A stretch of 64,000 bases of DNA from an uncultured Aquimarina sp. (lineage in GTDB: Bacteria > Bacteroidota > Bacteroidia > Flavobacteriales > Flavobacteriaceae): assembly GCF_947492405.1 (NCBI RefSeq), contig NZ_CANLMP010000001.1, positions 1,054,001-1,118,000 on the forward strand, in the 5' to 3' direction. Made by a program: the position numbers and the translations under genes. This document shows positions 37,148-47,059 of the stretch, in pieces. The notes beneath the pieces are model-generated. The model had not been told where the DNA came from and ran no database searches. It worked only from the letters and a program-made list of their open reading frames with translations. The first letter of the stretch is position 1; each line of letters starts with the position of its first letter.

Positions 37148-37598
37148 CCTAAACAATCGCACTTTATCCTTAAAGAGAACTTTTAATGCACCTATCAAAT
37201 TAGTCTGGGAAGCCTGGTCACAATCTGAGCATATAGCACAATGGTGGGGACCAAAAGGAATGGAAACTAAAATTATAGAACATAATTTTAGTGAAGGTGG
37301 GATATGGAAATACGTTATGATTATGCCAGATGGCAATGAATTTATAGCAGATGGTATTTATAAAGAAATTGTGCCGTTTCAAAAAATAATTTCATCAGCT
37401 AATTTTAAACCTATGACCGAAGGAGTAGAAATACAAGCACTGTTTGAAGAAGATGGAGATAAAACCAATTTTACTTTTAATGTAGTCCATGCTACTGAAG
37501 AGTATTGTCAGCAACAAGAAAAAATGGGCTTCATGAACGGTTGGGGATCTGTTTTTGATAGATTAGGATCATTTGTAGATATTTCGGATAAAGAGTAA
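37140..37598 (+). CDS. SRPBCC/AHSA1-type START-fold protein
   Basis: 152 residues: FNAPIKLVWEAWSQSEHIAQWWGPKG is the N-terminal AHSA1 pattern, followed by FSEGGIWKYVMIMPDGNEF, ADGIYKEIVPFQKI and the C-terminal helix QQEKMGFMNGWGSVFDRLG. Fold of a ligand-binding cavity; the ligand is unknown. Translation coupled to its ArsR repressor, a common pair in Bacteroidota. Confidence 0.88.
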   Translation: MSNLNNRTLSLKRTFNAPIKLVWEAWSQSEHIAQWWGPKGMETKIIEHNFSEGGIWKYVMIMPDGNEFIADGIYKEIVPFQKIISSANFKPMTEGVEIQALFEEDGDKTNFTFNVVHATEEYCQQQEKMGFMNGWGSVFDRLGSFVDISDKE

Positions 37599-37755
37599 TG
37601 CGGACAATAACTCATTAAGAATTATTGCTTTTAAGTATTTAATACTAAAAAAATGAGATATGCTATTCAGCTATTTCTTTCCTATCCTAAAAAAATAATA
37701 CCTTTAACAAAAAAATGCTATAGAAAACAAATTGTAATTATTGGTATTAAAGTTT

Positions 37756-39471
37756 ATGGAAAAAGAAAAAGGTGATAAGGACTCTCTTAATCAAAATAAA
37801 GAGTATGACACCATAATTATTGGTTCTGGCGCAGGAGGGCTTTCTGCAGCGATATGTTTGGCTCGTTCAGGTCAGAAAGTATTAGTGTTAGAACAGCATG
37901 ATGTTCCTGGAGGATGGTGTCATAGTTTTTACCTAAATGGATACCGTTTTACACCTGGAGTTCATTATGTAGGTTTACTAAACAAAGGAGAATCTACAAG
38001 TACACTGTATGAAGGACTTGGTATTGCTAATGATATTTCTTTTTTCAGAATGAATCCTGATGCTTATGAACACTGCTGGATCGGCGATGAACGTATCGAT
38101 ATGCCTGCTGGATATGAAAACATAAAAGAAGTATTGGCTAAACGATTTCCGGAAGAAGAAAAAGGGGTTGCAAGTTATTTAAAGTTGGTTAGCGATGTAT
38201 GCTATGAGTTACAATTAATTCCCAAAGTAAAAGGGTTTTGGGCACACCTTACCATACCTTTCCGCACTAAGAACATGGGTAAATACAGTGTTTTTAGTTT
38301 AAGAAAAGTAATAAAAAAACATATCAAGAGCCCATTACTCAAAGCTGTTCTAAATATCCAGATAGGAGATCACGGTTTACCACCTTCTAAAGCCAGTTTT
38401 CCTTTACACGCAGCTGTTATGGGGCATTATTCTAGTGGAGGTTACTATCCTATTGGTGGTGGTGGAGCATTGGTAAAGGCTATGACCAATGCTATTAAAA
38501 AACATAAAGGAGAAATCAGAACTAGTCAAAAAGTAAAGCAAATTTTGCTTGATGGAGATAAGAAAAAGAAAGCTATTGGAGTACAATTAGAAAATGGTGA
38601 AAAGATTTTTGCCAAAAGAATTATCTCTAATGCAGACCCTGATAAGACATTTTTTGATTTAGTAGGAAGAAATAATATAAGTAAAAAACTAAGTAAACGG
38701 CTTGATAAAACAAAATACTCTTGCACTTCCTTAATGCTTTTCTTAACTGTGGATATGGATGTGCGAAAAGCTGGTTTAGATTCTGGCAATATCTGGATGA
38801 TGAATAACGAAGACCTTGACAAGGTATTTGAGGAAACACAAAAAACAGATCTTTTGGAAGGAGATAGATTTCCCGGAATGTTTATTAGCTGCACAACCTT
38901 AAAAGATCCTATAAGTTTTGATGGTAGATACCATACAATTGAAGCAATTACATATATTAATCATGAATCGTTCAATGCTTTTAAAAATGAAAGTGACAGA
39001 CGTTCTGAATCCTATCTAAGCTTTAAGGATAAGCTGATCAAAAAAATGATAAGAACTCTGGAAACAGTCATTCCAGAAATTGGTGATAAGATTGTACAAA
39101 AAGAATTAGGTACTCCAATAACCAATGAGTACTACATTAATTCTACTAATGGCTGTGTGTATGGAACGGAAAAAAGTTTCTGGCAAATTGGACCTTTCGC
39201 TTATAAATCAAAAAGCGAAATTGAAAACTTATATTTATGCGGTGCTAGCGTATTATCTCATGGAGTAGCAGGAGCCGGTTATTCTGGAGTAGAGACTGCG
39301 TCAAAAATTCTTAAGTGTAGACAGGAAGATCTGATAGTACCTGATGAAAATCAAAACATTAAGATTTATGAAGCAGAAGACGACAGTGAATATCCTGATT
39401 GGATGCGTAAAAAAATTCAGGTAAAAAAAGATCGCTTAGCAGCTGGCGTGGGTGGTTTTCCTGAACCATAA
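37756..39471 (+). CDS. FAD-dependent oxidoreductase of the CrtI/CrtISO/retinol-saturase type
   Basis: FAD-binding motif DTIIIGSGAGGLSAAICLARSG with LVLEQHDVPGGWCHSF (about 20-60), PIGGGGALVKAMTNAIKKHKGEI (about 238), and the C-terminal FAD contact LYLCGASVLSHGVAGAGYSGVE. The closest named families are carotenoid isomerase and all-trans-retinol 13,14-reductase; carotenoid gene neighbours are absent, so the substrate is open. ATG at 37756 (MEKEKGD) is preferred to the TTG at 37741. Single gene ended by a strong terminator. Confidence 0.82.
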   Translation: MEKEKGDKDSLNQNKEYDTIIIGSGAGGLSAAICLARSGQKVLVLEQHDVPGGWCHSFYLNGYRFTPGVHYVGLLNKGESTSTLYEGLGIANDISFFRMNPDAYEHCWIGDERIDMPAGYENIKEVLAKRFPEEEKGVASYLKLVSDVCYELQLIPKVKGFWAHLTIPFRTKNMGKYSVFSLRKVIKKHIKSPLLKAVLNIQIGDHGLPPSKASFPLHAAVMGHYSSGGYYPIGGGGALVKAMTNAIKKHKGEIRTSQKVKQILLDGDKKKKAIGVQLENGEKIFAKRIISNADPDKTFFDLVGRNNISKKLSKRLDKTKYSCTSLMLFLTVDMDVRKAGLDSGNIWMMNNEDLDKVFEETQKTDLLEGDRFPGMFISCTTLKDPISFDGRYHTIEAITYINHESFNAFKNESDRRSESYLSFKDKLIKKMIRTLETVIPEIGDKIVQKELGTPITNEYYINSTNGCVYGTEKSFWQIGPFAYKSKSEIENLYLCGASVLSHGVAGAGYSGVETASKILKCRQEDLIVPDENQNIKIYEAEDDSEYPDWMRKKIQVKKDRLAAGVGGFPEP

Positions 39472-39510
39472 TAATGCGTATAATACGATCAAAAATTGTG
39501 CACTAAGTAA

Positions 39511-39539
39511 AAAAAACGGGTCAATATGACCCGTTTTTT
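39511..39539. terminator. Strong bidirectional terminator
   Basis: Perfect 13-bp stem (A6CGGGTCA / TGACCCGT6) with loop ATA between the convergent oxidoreductase and M61 genes. Confidence 0.9.
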
Positions 39540-39566
39540 CGCTCTATATTTTTTCCTATGTATTCA

Positions 39567-41444
39567 TTATCCCTTTAACCAAGCATTTCTGAGCGCTAAC
39601 TGATCTTTTGTTGGAGTTTCAATATCACTCAAAACTTCTCCTTTTGTAAAAGATTTTGTCAATTTAGTTTTTATAACAACCTCTTCTCCTGCTCTATCCA
39701 ATTTTACTTCTACATCATCACCTTCTTGCCATTGAAGTGTTCCCTGCAATACCGAATTAGCATTTGTTAAAGTTAATTTTGTTCCATTAACCTCTTTTAT
39801 TACATCATACGCTCGTACTCCATTATCTGCCCAAAAACTATTTTCGGCTACCAATTCTGTAAAGAAAATAGTTCCTTTCTCCTGATCTCCTCCAACTATA
39901 ATTGCACTACCATTTCTAACATAATCAGTTTCTATATTTTTAACACCTATAGAAAGTCCTACTTTTTTAAAGAAATCATTATAATCAATTGGAGTGTTAC
40001 CTATCACATGAGTTTTTAAAAACTCTCCTATAGATGGGTATGTCATTGCGGTGATTTCTTCAATAATCTTATCATCTTCAAAAGGTTTGTTTTTTCCATA
40101 TTTTAATGATAATTCCTTCATTAATGATAAAATACCTCGATTTCCATTACTTTCTCCTCTCATAAGTATATCGATACACATTCCTATCAAAGCTCCTTTT
40201 TCATAAACATTGGCATAATTCTTAGCATAAGGTTCATTCAGAATATTTTCACTCATTACGGTAAAACTCATAGCATCATCATACCTGCTAGCAGATTCTA
40301 TCTTACCCATCATTTTAGTATAAAACTCATCTTCTGCTACTAAATCCTGATTAATTTGGAAAACACTTGCGAAATACTCTGTAACCCCTTCATACATCCA
40401 TAAATGCTTAGAAAAAGTAGGGTCATTATAATCAAAATAGTGAACGTCTTCAGAATGTACGCTTAAGGGAGTAACTATATGAAAAAATTCATGAGATACC
40501 ACATCTATCATTGCTGATGTCAATGCATCTTCTGGAATTGCTTCTGGCAATACAACGACTGTAGATGTATGATGCTCCAGCGCTCCAAAACCTGTAGGTG
40601 CTGTTTGTGATTGAGGCGCAAGATATAAATAGATATCGTATCGAGGTGTGCTATCGATATCACCTAAATACGCTTTTTGAGCCTTCATCATTTTAAAAAC
40701 GGTTTCTTTAATTCCTGCTGCTGTATAGGCTTTATTTGGAGAGTAAACACTCAGAACAATTTTAATCCCTCCTACTTCGAATTCTTCTACATCTAACTTA
40801 CCATACATCATTGGATTATCTGTAATATCAAAATATCTTGTGGCAAAATACTTATCCGTAGTAATGGTTCCATCTTCATTAGTTGATGATCCAACATTCT
40901 GTAATGCAGAAGTTCTTTGCATATCAGTTGGTGCTTTTACTTCCAATGCATATTGATTATTTTTTAATACATCAAAATATCCTATGAATCCATGTAAGTT
41001 CAATACAAAATTATCCGCCTCTATATTCGTTCCAGATGGAGAAAAAGGTGTTTCTACCTCAGTGTTTTCTATATCATATGTATCATTAACCTGATATACA
41101 ATTTTATCTAATTGTTTTGCATTCGTAATTAACCACGTATTAGCATCTAATTTTTCTGTAGCCAACTCTGCTCCATTATAATCCAGCGCTCTAAAACCAT
41201 CCACAAATTTCCCAAAATCACTAACTGCATATGTTCCTTGTACTACTTTTGGTAAGTAGTATTTTACTGTATCCTGAATAAAACGTCCTGGATTTATTAC
41301 AACAGGAACTTTATCATCTGTTATTTGTGTTAAATCTACCTCTGTAGCAATTGGTAATTTAGAAGCAATGTCTTTTGTTTGGTTAACAGATCCACATCCA
41401 ATTAGCAAAAAACCAATGGATAGTGTAATAAATATGTTCTTCAT
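39567..41444 (-). CDS. M61 family (glycyl aminopeptidase-type) lipoprotein peptidase
   Basis: Signal peptide with lipobox LLIGCGS (Cys17). M61 N-terminal beta domain (about 40-230), metallopeptidase core with VSHEFFHIVTPL (HExxH, His318 and His322) and WMYEGVTEYFA (third ligand Glu), then a C-terminal PDZ-like region (about 500-600; VRAYDVIKEVNGTKLTLTNA). Periplasmic or surface peptidase releasing N-terminal residues, probably Gly/Ala by family knowledge. Alone on its strand. Confidence 0.85.
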   Translation of the reverse strand: MKNIFITLSIGFLLIGCGSVNQTKDIASKLPIATEVDLTQITDDKVPVVINPGRFIQDTVKYYLPKVVQGTYAVSDFGKFVDGFRALDYNGAELATEKLDANTWLITNAKQLDKIVYQVNDTYDIENTEVETPFSPSGTNIEADNFVLNLHGFIGYFDVLKNNQYALEVKAPTDMQRTSALQNVGSSTNEDGTITTDKYFATRYFDITDNPMMYGKLDVEEFEVGGIKIVLSVYSPNKAYTAAGIKETVFKMMKAQKAYLGDIDSTPRYDIYLYLAPQSQTAPTGFGALEHHTSTVVVLPEAIPEDALTSAMIDVVSHEFFHIVTPLSVHSEDVHYFDYNDPTFSKHLWMYEGVTEYFASVFQINQDLVAEDEFYTKMMGKIESASRYDDAMSFTVMSENILNEPYAKNYANVYEKGALIGMCIDILMRGESNGNRGILSLMKELSLKYGKNKPFEDDKIIEEITAMTYPSIGEFLKTHVIGNTPIDYNDFFKKVGLSIGVKNIETDYVRNGSAIIVGGDQEKGTIFFTELVAENSFWADNGVRAYDVIKEVNGTKLTLTNANSVLQGTLQWQEGDDVEVKLDRAGEEVVIKTKLTKSFTKGEVLSDIETPTKDQLALRNAWLKG

Positions 41445-41571
41445 GTATTCGATTATTTACTATGCTAGACGCAAAAAATTAGTAAGTGTTACAACTTTGG
41501 TCGCGCAAAATATATAATTTGTATAGACTTTAACCTATTTTTGATAATTATTTACTTATTTATATATCAGT

Positions 41572-42336
41572 TTGGATATTTTAATTGACACAAATAGATT
41601 ATGGCTTTCTAACGATCCAAAATCATTTAATCCTTTACTTTCTACAATTATATTTCTACACGATTCTCTTGGGTGTATAAAACTTTGGAGAGATTTTCCT
41701 GAAGAACTAAGTAAGTCTTCCAATTGCAACGTACTTTCTTATGATCGTCAAGGTTATGGTAAATCAGATAGTTTTTCTGAATTAAAAAGAAACAAAAAAT
41801 ATCTTCATAAAGAAGCGGATGTACTTGCTAAGTTAATAGATCAACTTGCATTAAAAAACGTGATCCTATTTGGTCATAGTGATGGCGGAAGTATTGCATT
41901 GCTTGCAGCTTCCTTATATCCAGAAAAAATAAAAGGAATTATTACAGAAGGAGCGCACGTTTTTGTAGAAAAAGAAACTTTGCAAGGAATAAAAGATGCG
42001 AAAGTTGCTTATGAAACTACTAACTTAAAAGATAAGCTTGCTAAATATCACGGTGAAAAAACAGAAGATGTTTTTAGAATGTGGACAGAAACTTGGCTTT
42101 CTCCATCATTTAAAGACTGGAATATAGAAAGTTATCTTCCTGGAATACAATGCTCTTCTCTGATTATTCAAGGTGAAAATGACGAGTATGGCTCGATGGA
42201 TCAAGTTTCTAGTATTGTTCGAAAAACCTCTGGAGATTCTAAATCTCTTATTATACCAAATGTAGGTCACACTCCACATAAAGAGGCAACAGAAGTTGTT
42301 CTTAAGAAAACTACAGATTTTACCCTAAATTTATAA
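41572..42336 (+). CDS. Alpha/beta hydrolase
   Basis: Complete fold: TIIFLHDSLGCIKLWRDFP (oxyanion turn HDSLG), VLSYDRQGYGKSD, nucleophile elbow GHSDGG (Ser at about 103), LIIQGENDEYGS (acid) and NVGHTPHKE (His). The residues around HDSLGC resemble lysophospholipase- or 2-hydroxymuconic-type hydrolases, but substrate is unknown. No ATG serves this frame: TTG at 41572 is the first usable start and keeps the first beta strand. Confidence 0.8.
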   Translation: MDILIDTNRLWLSNDPKSFNPLLSTIIFLHDSLGCIKLWRDFPEELSKSSNCNVLSYDRQGYGKSDSFSELKRNKKYLHKEADVLAKLIDQLALKNVILFGHSDGGSIALLAASLYPEKIKGIITEGAHVFVEKETLQGIKDAKVAYETTNLKDKLAKYHGEKTEDVFRMWTETWLSPSFKDWNIESYLPGIQCSSLIIQGENDEYGSMDQVSSIVRKTSGDSKSLIIPNVGHTPHKEATEVVLKKTTDFTLNL

Positions 42337-42386
42337 CAGTAGAAAGGATCAATACACGAAGAAAATAACTAGCTATAAGGATCTAA

Positions 42387-44576
42387 TTAAGGCAACAAAT
42401 TTTTAGCAATAATATCTCGAAGATCATTTTTGTTTAATGGTTTATTAATGATATCATTCATACCAATTGATAAGCATTCTTCCTGAACTTCTCCTAATTC
42501 TGCAGCAGTTAGTGCTATTATAGGAGTGGTTTTATCAAATTCTCTAATTCTTTTTGTAGCCTCACTACCATTTAGATAAGGCATATTAAGATCCATTAAT
42601 ATCAAATCAAAATCTTCCTTTTTAACCATTTGCACTGCATTAAAACCATTTTCGACAATAACACAGTCATATCCAATCAAACTCAATAAATTTTTAGTTA
42701 CAATTTGATTAATTTTATTATCCTCTGCTACCAATATTCTACGATAAACGTTAGTTGCTCCATTATTCCGTTCGTTTACAGAATGTTCTTCTCCTTCTTC
42801 TAATATTTCTAATTCTAAATCAAAATAAAATTTAGCTCCTCGTCCTTCGTTACTCTCCAAATAGACCTTACTGTCCATCATTTCTAAAAGGTTTTTTACA
42901 ATGGAAAGTCCTAAACCTGTACCTTCTACTTTATTAGACTCCCTATCTACTTGGGAAAATTTCTCAAATACAAAATCTTTTTTATCCTCGGGAATTCCTA
43001 CACCACTATCCTCAACTTCATAACGAATATAGATGGTATTATTTTCTTTATTGAGTATTTTAATTCTTAACCATATTCTTCCATTTTCGGTAAACTTAGA
43101 GGCGTTCCCAATCAAATTGATCAGAATTTCAGATAATCTAAGTGAATCAACATTAAGAGAATCTGGTAGCTCATTTGGCACATCCAGAATGAGTTCATTT
43201 TCTTTACTTTTTGCCTGATACTCAAATGAATTCAATAAGTTCTGTGATAACTTAAAAAGATTTGTAGGTGTTTTTGCTAATCTTACCTTATTAGATTCGA
43301 TCTTACTAATCTGAAGTACATTATTAATTAGATTTAAAAGGTAATCTCCAGAAAACTTTAAAGATCCTAATAGTTGTCTATGTTTCTCTAATACATCTTT
43401 ATCTTCTAGTAACAATGAGGTTATTCCAACAACACCGTATAAAGGAGTTCTCAGTTCATGACTAACTGTAGATATAAATTGAGACTTTACTTGAGTTAGC
43501 TTTTCTGCTTCCGCTTTAGCCTCTACAAGTTGTTTGTTTTTATCTTTCAGTACATTATTCAATTTTTTCTTTGATCGATATCCTATATATAGAAAAAATG
43601 CTGTAGCAAATAAAAATATCAAAGCCGCAACAGAAATAATATTAATTGTTCTGTTATTATTTGCCATTTTGGTTTGATACTCCTTTTCAGTTTTTGTTAC
43701 TTCTAATTCTCTTTTATATTCATCTACATTAAAACTAACTCTTGCAATCTCTATCTGCTTCAGTTTTTCCTTATTGTAAACCTTATCTTTATACTCCTGA
43801 AAACTTTTAATATCATTATAAGCTTCTGTAAGGTTACCTTTCTTTTCATACATCTCTGCCCTTGCTTCATAAAGATAAGATAACTCTAATAACATATTAT
43901 GTTTTTCTGCAATCTCCATGGATTCTTTAAAATACTCCTCTGCTTTTACATACTGATTTTGACTTAATGCAAGCCTTCCTTTAAGATAATATACCTCACA
44001 ATATCCTTCTATATCTCTATTTTCTACTACTAATTTGTTCGCTTCTTCTAAATATGGAATAGCTTTATCAAATTCTTTTGCATCTATATAAGTCCAAGCA
44101 AGATTAATTACGGGAGTCATATATTCTTGTGAATTATCTAACAACTTCCCAAACTTGGTAGCTTTACTATAAAAAACCAAAGAAGTTTCCAGGTCTTTAT
44201 AACCATCAGAGTATACATTACCTAAGCCATTATTATTCCATAGTATAAGTAATGAATCATTTGCTTCTTCAGCATATTTTAATGATTTTTTGAAATACTG
44301 TTCTGCATTTTTATAATCGGCAAGTGTTTGATAATTATAAGCCATTAAATAATAGGCCTCAGATTTATAATGATCATTATCTAATTCATGTGCATAATTA
44401 GCTGCCTTAATTGCATACTCAAGAGATTCTTTAATCTTATACTCAAAGGTTAGGTTATTTGCAGTATCTATTAAATATTGCAAACTATCATTAATGGGGA
44501 ATTTAGATTCTTTCTGACTGTAAACCAAATAGGGAATAGAGAATATGAAATATGTAAATAGTAATATTTTCCTCAA
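42387..44576 (-). CDS. Hybrid histidine kinase with periplasmic TPR sensor
   Basis: Order: signal/anchor (1-20), TPR repeats (about 45-260; SEAYYLMAYNYQTLADYKNAEQYFKKSL and several more), coiled coil, transmembrane segment 311-332, HisKA with His373 in STVSHELRTPL, HATPase (about 480-600; NLIGNASKFTENG, GTGLGLSIVKNL), and a C-terminal receiver with Asp662 in LILMDLNMP and Lys in INKPLNK. No separate output domain or HPt domain is nearby, so the phosphorelay partner is elsewhere. Common arrangement in Bacteroidota; signal unknown. Confidence 0.92.
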   Translation of the reverse strand: MRKILLFTYFIFSIPYLVYSQKESKFPINDSLQYLIDTANNLTFEYKIKESLEYAIKAANYAHELDNDHYKSEAYYLMAYNYQTLADYKNAEQYFKKSLKYAEEANDSLLILWNNNGLGNVYSDGYKDLETSLVFYSKATKFGKLLDNSQEYMTPVINLAWTYIDAKEFDKAIPYLEEANKLVVENRDIEGYCEVYYLKGRLALSQNQYVKAEEYFKESMEIAEKHNMLLELSYLYEARAEMYEKKGNLTEAYNDIKSFQEYKDKVYNKEKLKQIEIARVSFNVDEYKRELEVTKTEKEYQTKMANNNRTINIISVAALIFLFATAFFLYIGYRSKKKLNNVLKDKNKQLVEAKAEAEKLTQVKSQFISTVSHELRTPLYGVVGITSLLLEDKDVLEKHRQLLGSLKFSGDYLLNLINNVLQISKIESNKVRLAKTPTNLFKLSQNLLNSFEYQAKSKENELILDVPNELPDSLNVDSLRLSEILINLIGNASKFTENGRIWLRIKILNKENNTIYIRYEVEDSGVGIPEDKKDFVFEKFSQVDRESNKVEGTGLGLSIVKNLLEMMDSKVYLESNEGRGAKFYFDLELEILEEGEEHSVNERNNGATNVYRRILVAEDNKINQIVTKNLLSLIGYDCVIVENGFNAVQMVKKEDFDLILMDLNMPYLNGSEATKRIREFDKTTPIIALTAAELGEVQEECLSIGMNDIINKPLNKNDLRDIIAKNLLP

Positions 44577-44722
44577 AATATGTAACTTTTATAAATGCCT
44601 TAACTTCTCTAACACAATGATATGAACTATCAATAAATGAATTCAATCTGTATGGTTAATTTACTAAAAAAAAACAGAAAATCGTTGATTTTGTTAGGTT
44701 AAGATTAAGATACACTCATACA

Positions 44723-45625
44723 CTACTTCTTTTTTTTACTTTTTTTTGTGATACTGTAAATTCCAAAAATCACAATACCAGCTCCAATAATTTGTATTAA
44801 AGATAAACTTTCTCCTAAAAAGAAAAAGGCAAGTATAATAGTAGATATTGGACCAAGACTACCTATGATAGCTACATTCGAAGCTCCTAACTTTCCTATT
44901 GCATATGATATGAGATATGACGGAATTATAGTTGAAAAAAAAGCCATCAGCATACCCAAGACATATACTTCTGAAGAATAATTTAAAAGGTTTCCTCTAT
45001 CAAAAGCTATATATTGAAAAATTATGCATAAAGAAGATACAATCATTGCATATGAGGTAAATGCAATAACTCCAAACTTAGGTATTAACCAACCACTACC
45101 AACTAAATAGGTTGCATAGGTAAGGGCACTGAGAAAAATTAGAGACACTCCTAAAACAAGGTTAGATGTATCCAATTGAAGTTCTTGCCAAAAGGTAATC
45201 ACTACTCCTATGTATGTAATAATTATAGCTACTAACTGTTGTTTTGTTATTTTATCTTTTAAAAATATTCTAGAAATGATAATAACCAAAGTAGGATATA
45301 CAAATAAAATTATCCTTTCCAATCCTGCTTTTATATACTGTAAGCCCAAGAAATCAAAGTAACTAGCCAAATAATACCCCACAAAACCAAAGAATATAAT
45401 CCACAAATAGTCTATTTTTCTTATTTTCTCAGGGTTTGAAGGTTTGTTAAATACAGCTATTGCAAAATAAAAAGGAAGAGAAAATGACATTCTAAATAAT
45501 AACAAATGTTCTGAGCTTATATGATACTTATAGGCCATCTTAACCATTACTGCTTTTGCGGAGAATAAAACCACACCAATGACTGCTAAAATGATTCCTA
45601 AAGAAGTCTGTTTAGATTTTTTCAT
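44723..45625 (-). CDS. EamA/DMT superfamily transporter
   Basis: Ten hydrophobic helices in two EamA halves (LGIILAVIGVVLFSAKAVMVK ... ; LVLGVSLIFLSALTYATYLV ...), ending in a lysine-rich tail (TKKSKKKK) that favours a cytoplasmic C-terminus. Drug/metabolite exporter; solute unknown. Lies 18 bp after a terminator that ends ychF, so it has its own transcription. Confidence 0.85.
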   Translation of the reverse strand: MKKSKQTSLGIILAVIGVVLFSAKAVMVKMAYKYHISSEHLLLFRMSFSLPFYFAIAVFNKPSNPEKIRKIDYLWIIFFGFVGYYLASYFDFLGLQYIKAGLERIILFVYPTLVIIISRIFLKDKITKQQLVAIIITYIGVVITFWQELQLDTSNLVLGVSLIFLSALTYATYLVGSGWLIPKFGVIAFTSYAMIVSSLCIIFQYIAFDRGNLLNYSSEVYVLGMLMAFFSTIIPSYLISYAIGKLGASNVAIIGSLGPISTIILAFFFLGESLSLIQIIGAGIVIFGIYSITKKSKKKK

Positions 45626-45693
45626 TGTATAAAAGTAATCGCAATATTTTCTGCTTTTTTTCTGAATTGATAAAAATTACGATGTCCAACAAA

Positions 45694-45725
45694 AAAACCT
45701 CTTAGATTATTTTCTAAGAGGTTTT
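45694..45725 (-). terminator. Terminator of ychF
   Basis: Perfect 12-bp stem AAAACCTCTTAG / CTAAGAGGTTTT with 8-nt loop, with T run on the minus strand, 20 bp behind the ychF stop. Confidence 0.85.
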
Positions 45726-45745
45726 GTATAAAGAATAAACTTATA

Positions 45746-46840
45746 TTATACGTTAAATAAGAAATGCATTACATCACCATCACTAACAACATATCCTTTT
45801 CCTTCTACTCCAAGCTTACCAGCCTCTTTTACTTTAGCTTCACTGCCATAAGACACATAATCATTATACTTAATTACTTCTGCGCGTATAAATCCTTTTT
45901 CAAAATCTGTATGAATCACTCCCGCTGCCTGAGGAGCTGTAGCACCAATCGGAATTGTCCAAGCCCTTACCTCTTTTACTCCTGCAGTAAAATACGTCTG
46001 TTGATTTAACAGCTTATATGCTGCACGAATCAATACAGATGCTCCAGGCTCTTCTAATCCCATATCCTGAAGAAATAGTTGTCTTTCTTCGTAATCGTCC
46101 AATTCTGTTATATCTGCTTCGGTTCCAACGGCCAAAATAATTACTTCTGCATTTTCTGATGCGACTGCTTCTTTTACTCTTTTTACATGATCGTTTCCAT
46201 TAACAGCGGCACCTTCGTCTACATTACAAACATATAATACTGGTTTATCTGTAATGAATTGCAATGGTTTTACAAACGCTAGATGATCGTCCTCAGAGAC
46301 TTCAATTGCTCTAATAGACATTCCTGCTTCTAACCCCTCTTTTAGCTTTAGTAATACTGCTTCTTCTTTCTGAGCTTCTTTATTACCCGTTTTTGAAGCA
46401 CGCTTGATCTTATCTAACTTTTTTTCAAGTGTTTCAAGATCCTTCAATTGTAATTCTATATCAATAGTTTCTTTATCACGAATTGGATCAATAGAACCAT
46501 CAACATGAACGATGTTATCATTATCAAAACAACGTAATACATGAATAATAGCATCAGTCTCTCTAATGTTTCCTAAAAACTGATTTCCCAGACCTTCTCC
46601 TTTACTTGCTCCTTTTACCAATCCGGCAATATCTACAATCTCTACAGTGGCTGGTAGAACACGCTCAGGATTTACTAATTCTTCAAGTTTTTCTAATCTC
46701 GGATCAGGCACATTTACAACGCCTATATTTGGTTCAATCGTACAAAATGGAAAGTTAGCACTTTGCGCCTTCGCATTAGACAAACAATTAAAAAGTGTTG
46801 ATTTTCCTACATTTGGTAATCCAACTATTCCTGCTTTCAT
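45746..46840 (-). CDS. ychF: Redox-regulated ATPase/GTPase YchF (Obg family)
   Basis: G1 GLPNVGKSTLFNCL, G3 IVDIAGLVKGASKGEGLGNQFL, Obg-type switch, and the C-terminal TGS domain (FTAGVKEVRAWTIPIGATAPQAAGVIHTDFEKGF, cited in parts). YchF prefers ATP and binds ribosomes. Start at 46840 (MKAGIVGLP), the conserved family start; the frame's extension to 46879 lies within the promoter region. Confidence 0.95.
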   Translation of the reverse strand: MKAGIVGLPNVGKSTLFNCLSNAKAQSANFPFCTIEPNIGVVNVPDPRLEKLEELVNPERVLPATVEIVDIAGLVKGASKGEGLGNQFLGNIRETDAIIHVLRCFDNDNIVHVDGSIDPIRDKETIDIELQLKDLETLEKKLDKIKRASKTGNKEAQKEEAVLLKLKEGLEAGMSIRAIEVSEDDHLAFVKPLQFITDKPVLYVCNVDEGAAVNGNDHVKRVKEAVASENAEVIILAVGTEADITELDDYEERQLFLQDMGLEEPGASVLIRAAYKLLNQQTYFTAGVKEVRAWTIPIGATAPQAAGVIHTDFEKGFIRAEVIKYNDYVSYGSEAKVKEAGKLGVEGKGYVVSDGDVMHFLFNV

Positions 46841-46892
46841 ATTTATGTATGTATAAGAGCCAATGTGATATTTGCTCAAATTTTTGAGAATG

Positions 46893-46925
46893 CAAAGATA
46901 AGAGTATTAACACGTAGTATACAAA
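46893..46925 (-). promoter_or_regulatory. Promoter of ychF
   Basis: Minus-strand TTTG (46922-46925), 21-nt spacer, TATCTTTG (46893-46900), a full match to the Bacteroidota -33/-7 pattern, 53 bp before the chosen start. Confidence 0.55.
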
Positions 46926-47059
46926 TACTATGTAAAGAGATTACAATTAAAAGAAAATATATTCAATCTCGTTTATCACAATAATTACCTTTATAATTTA
47001 ACATTATAAAATGATTTTATTACTTTTTCGTAATTTTACAATACTAAATAAACAAACCA

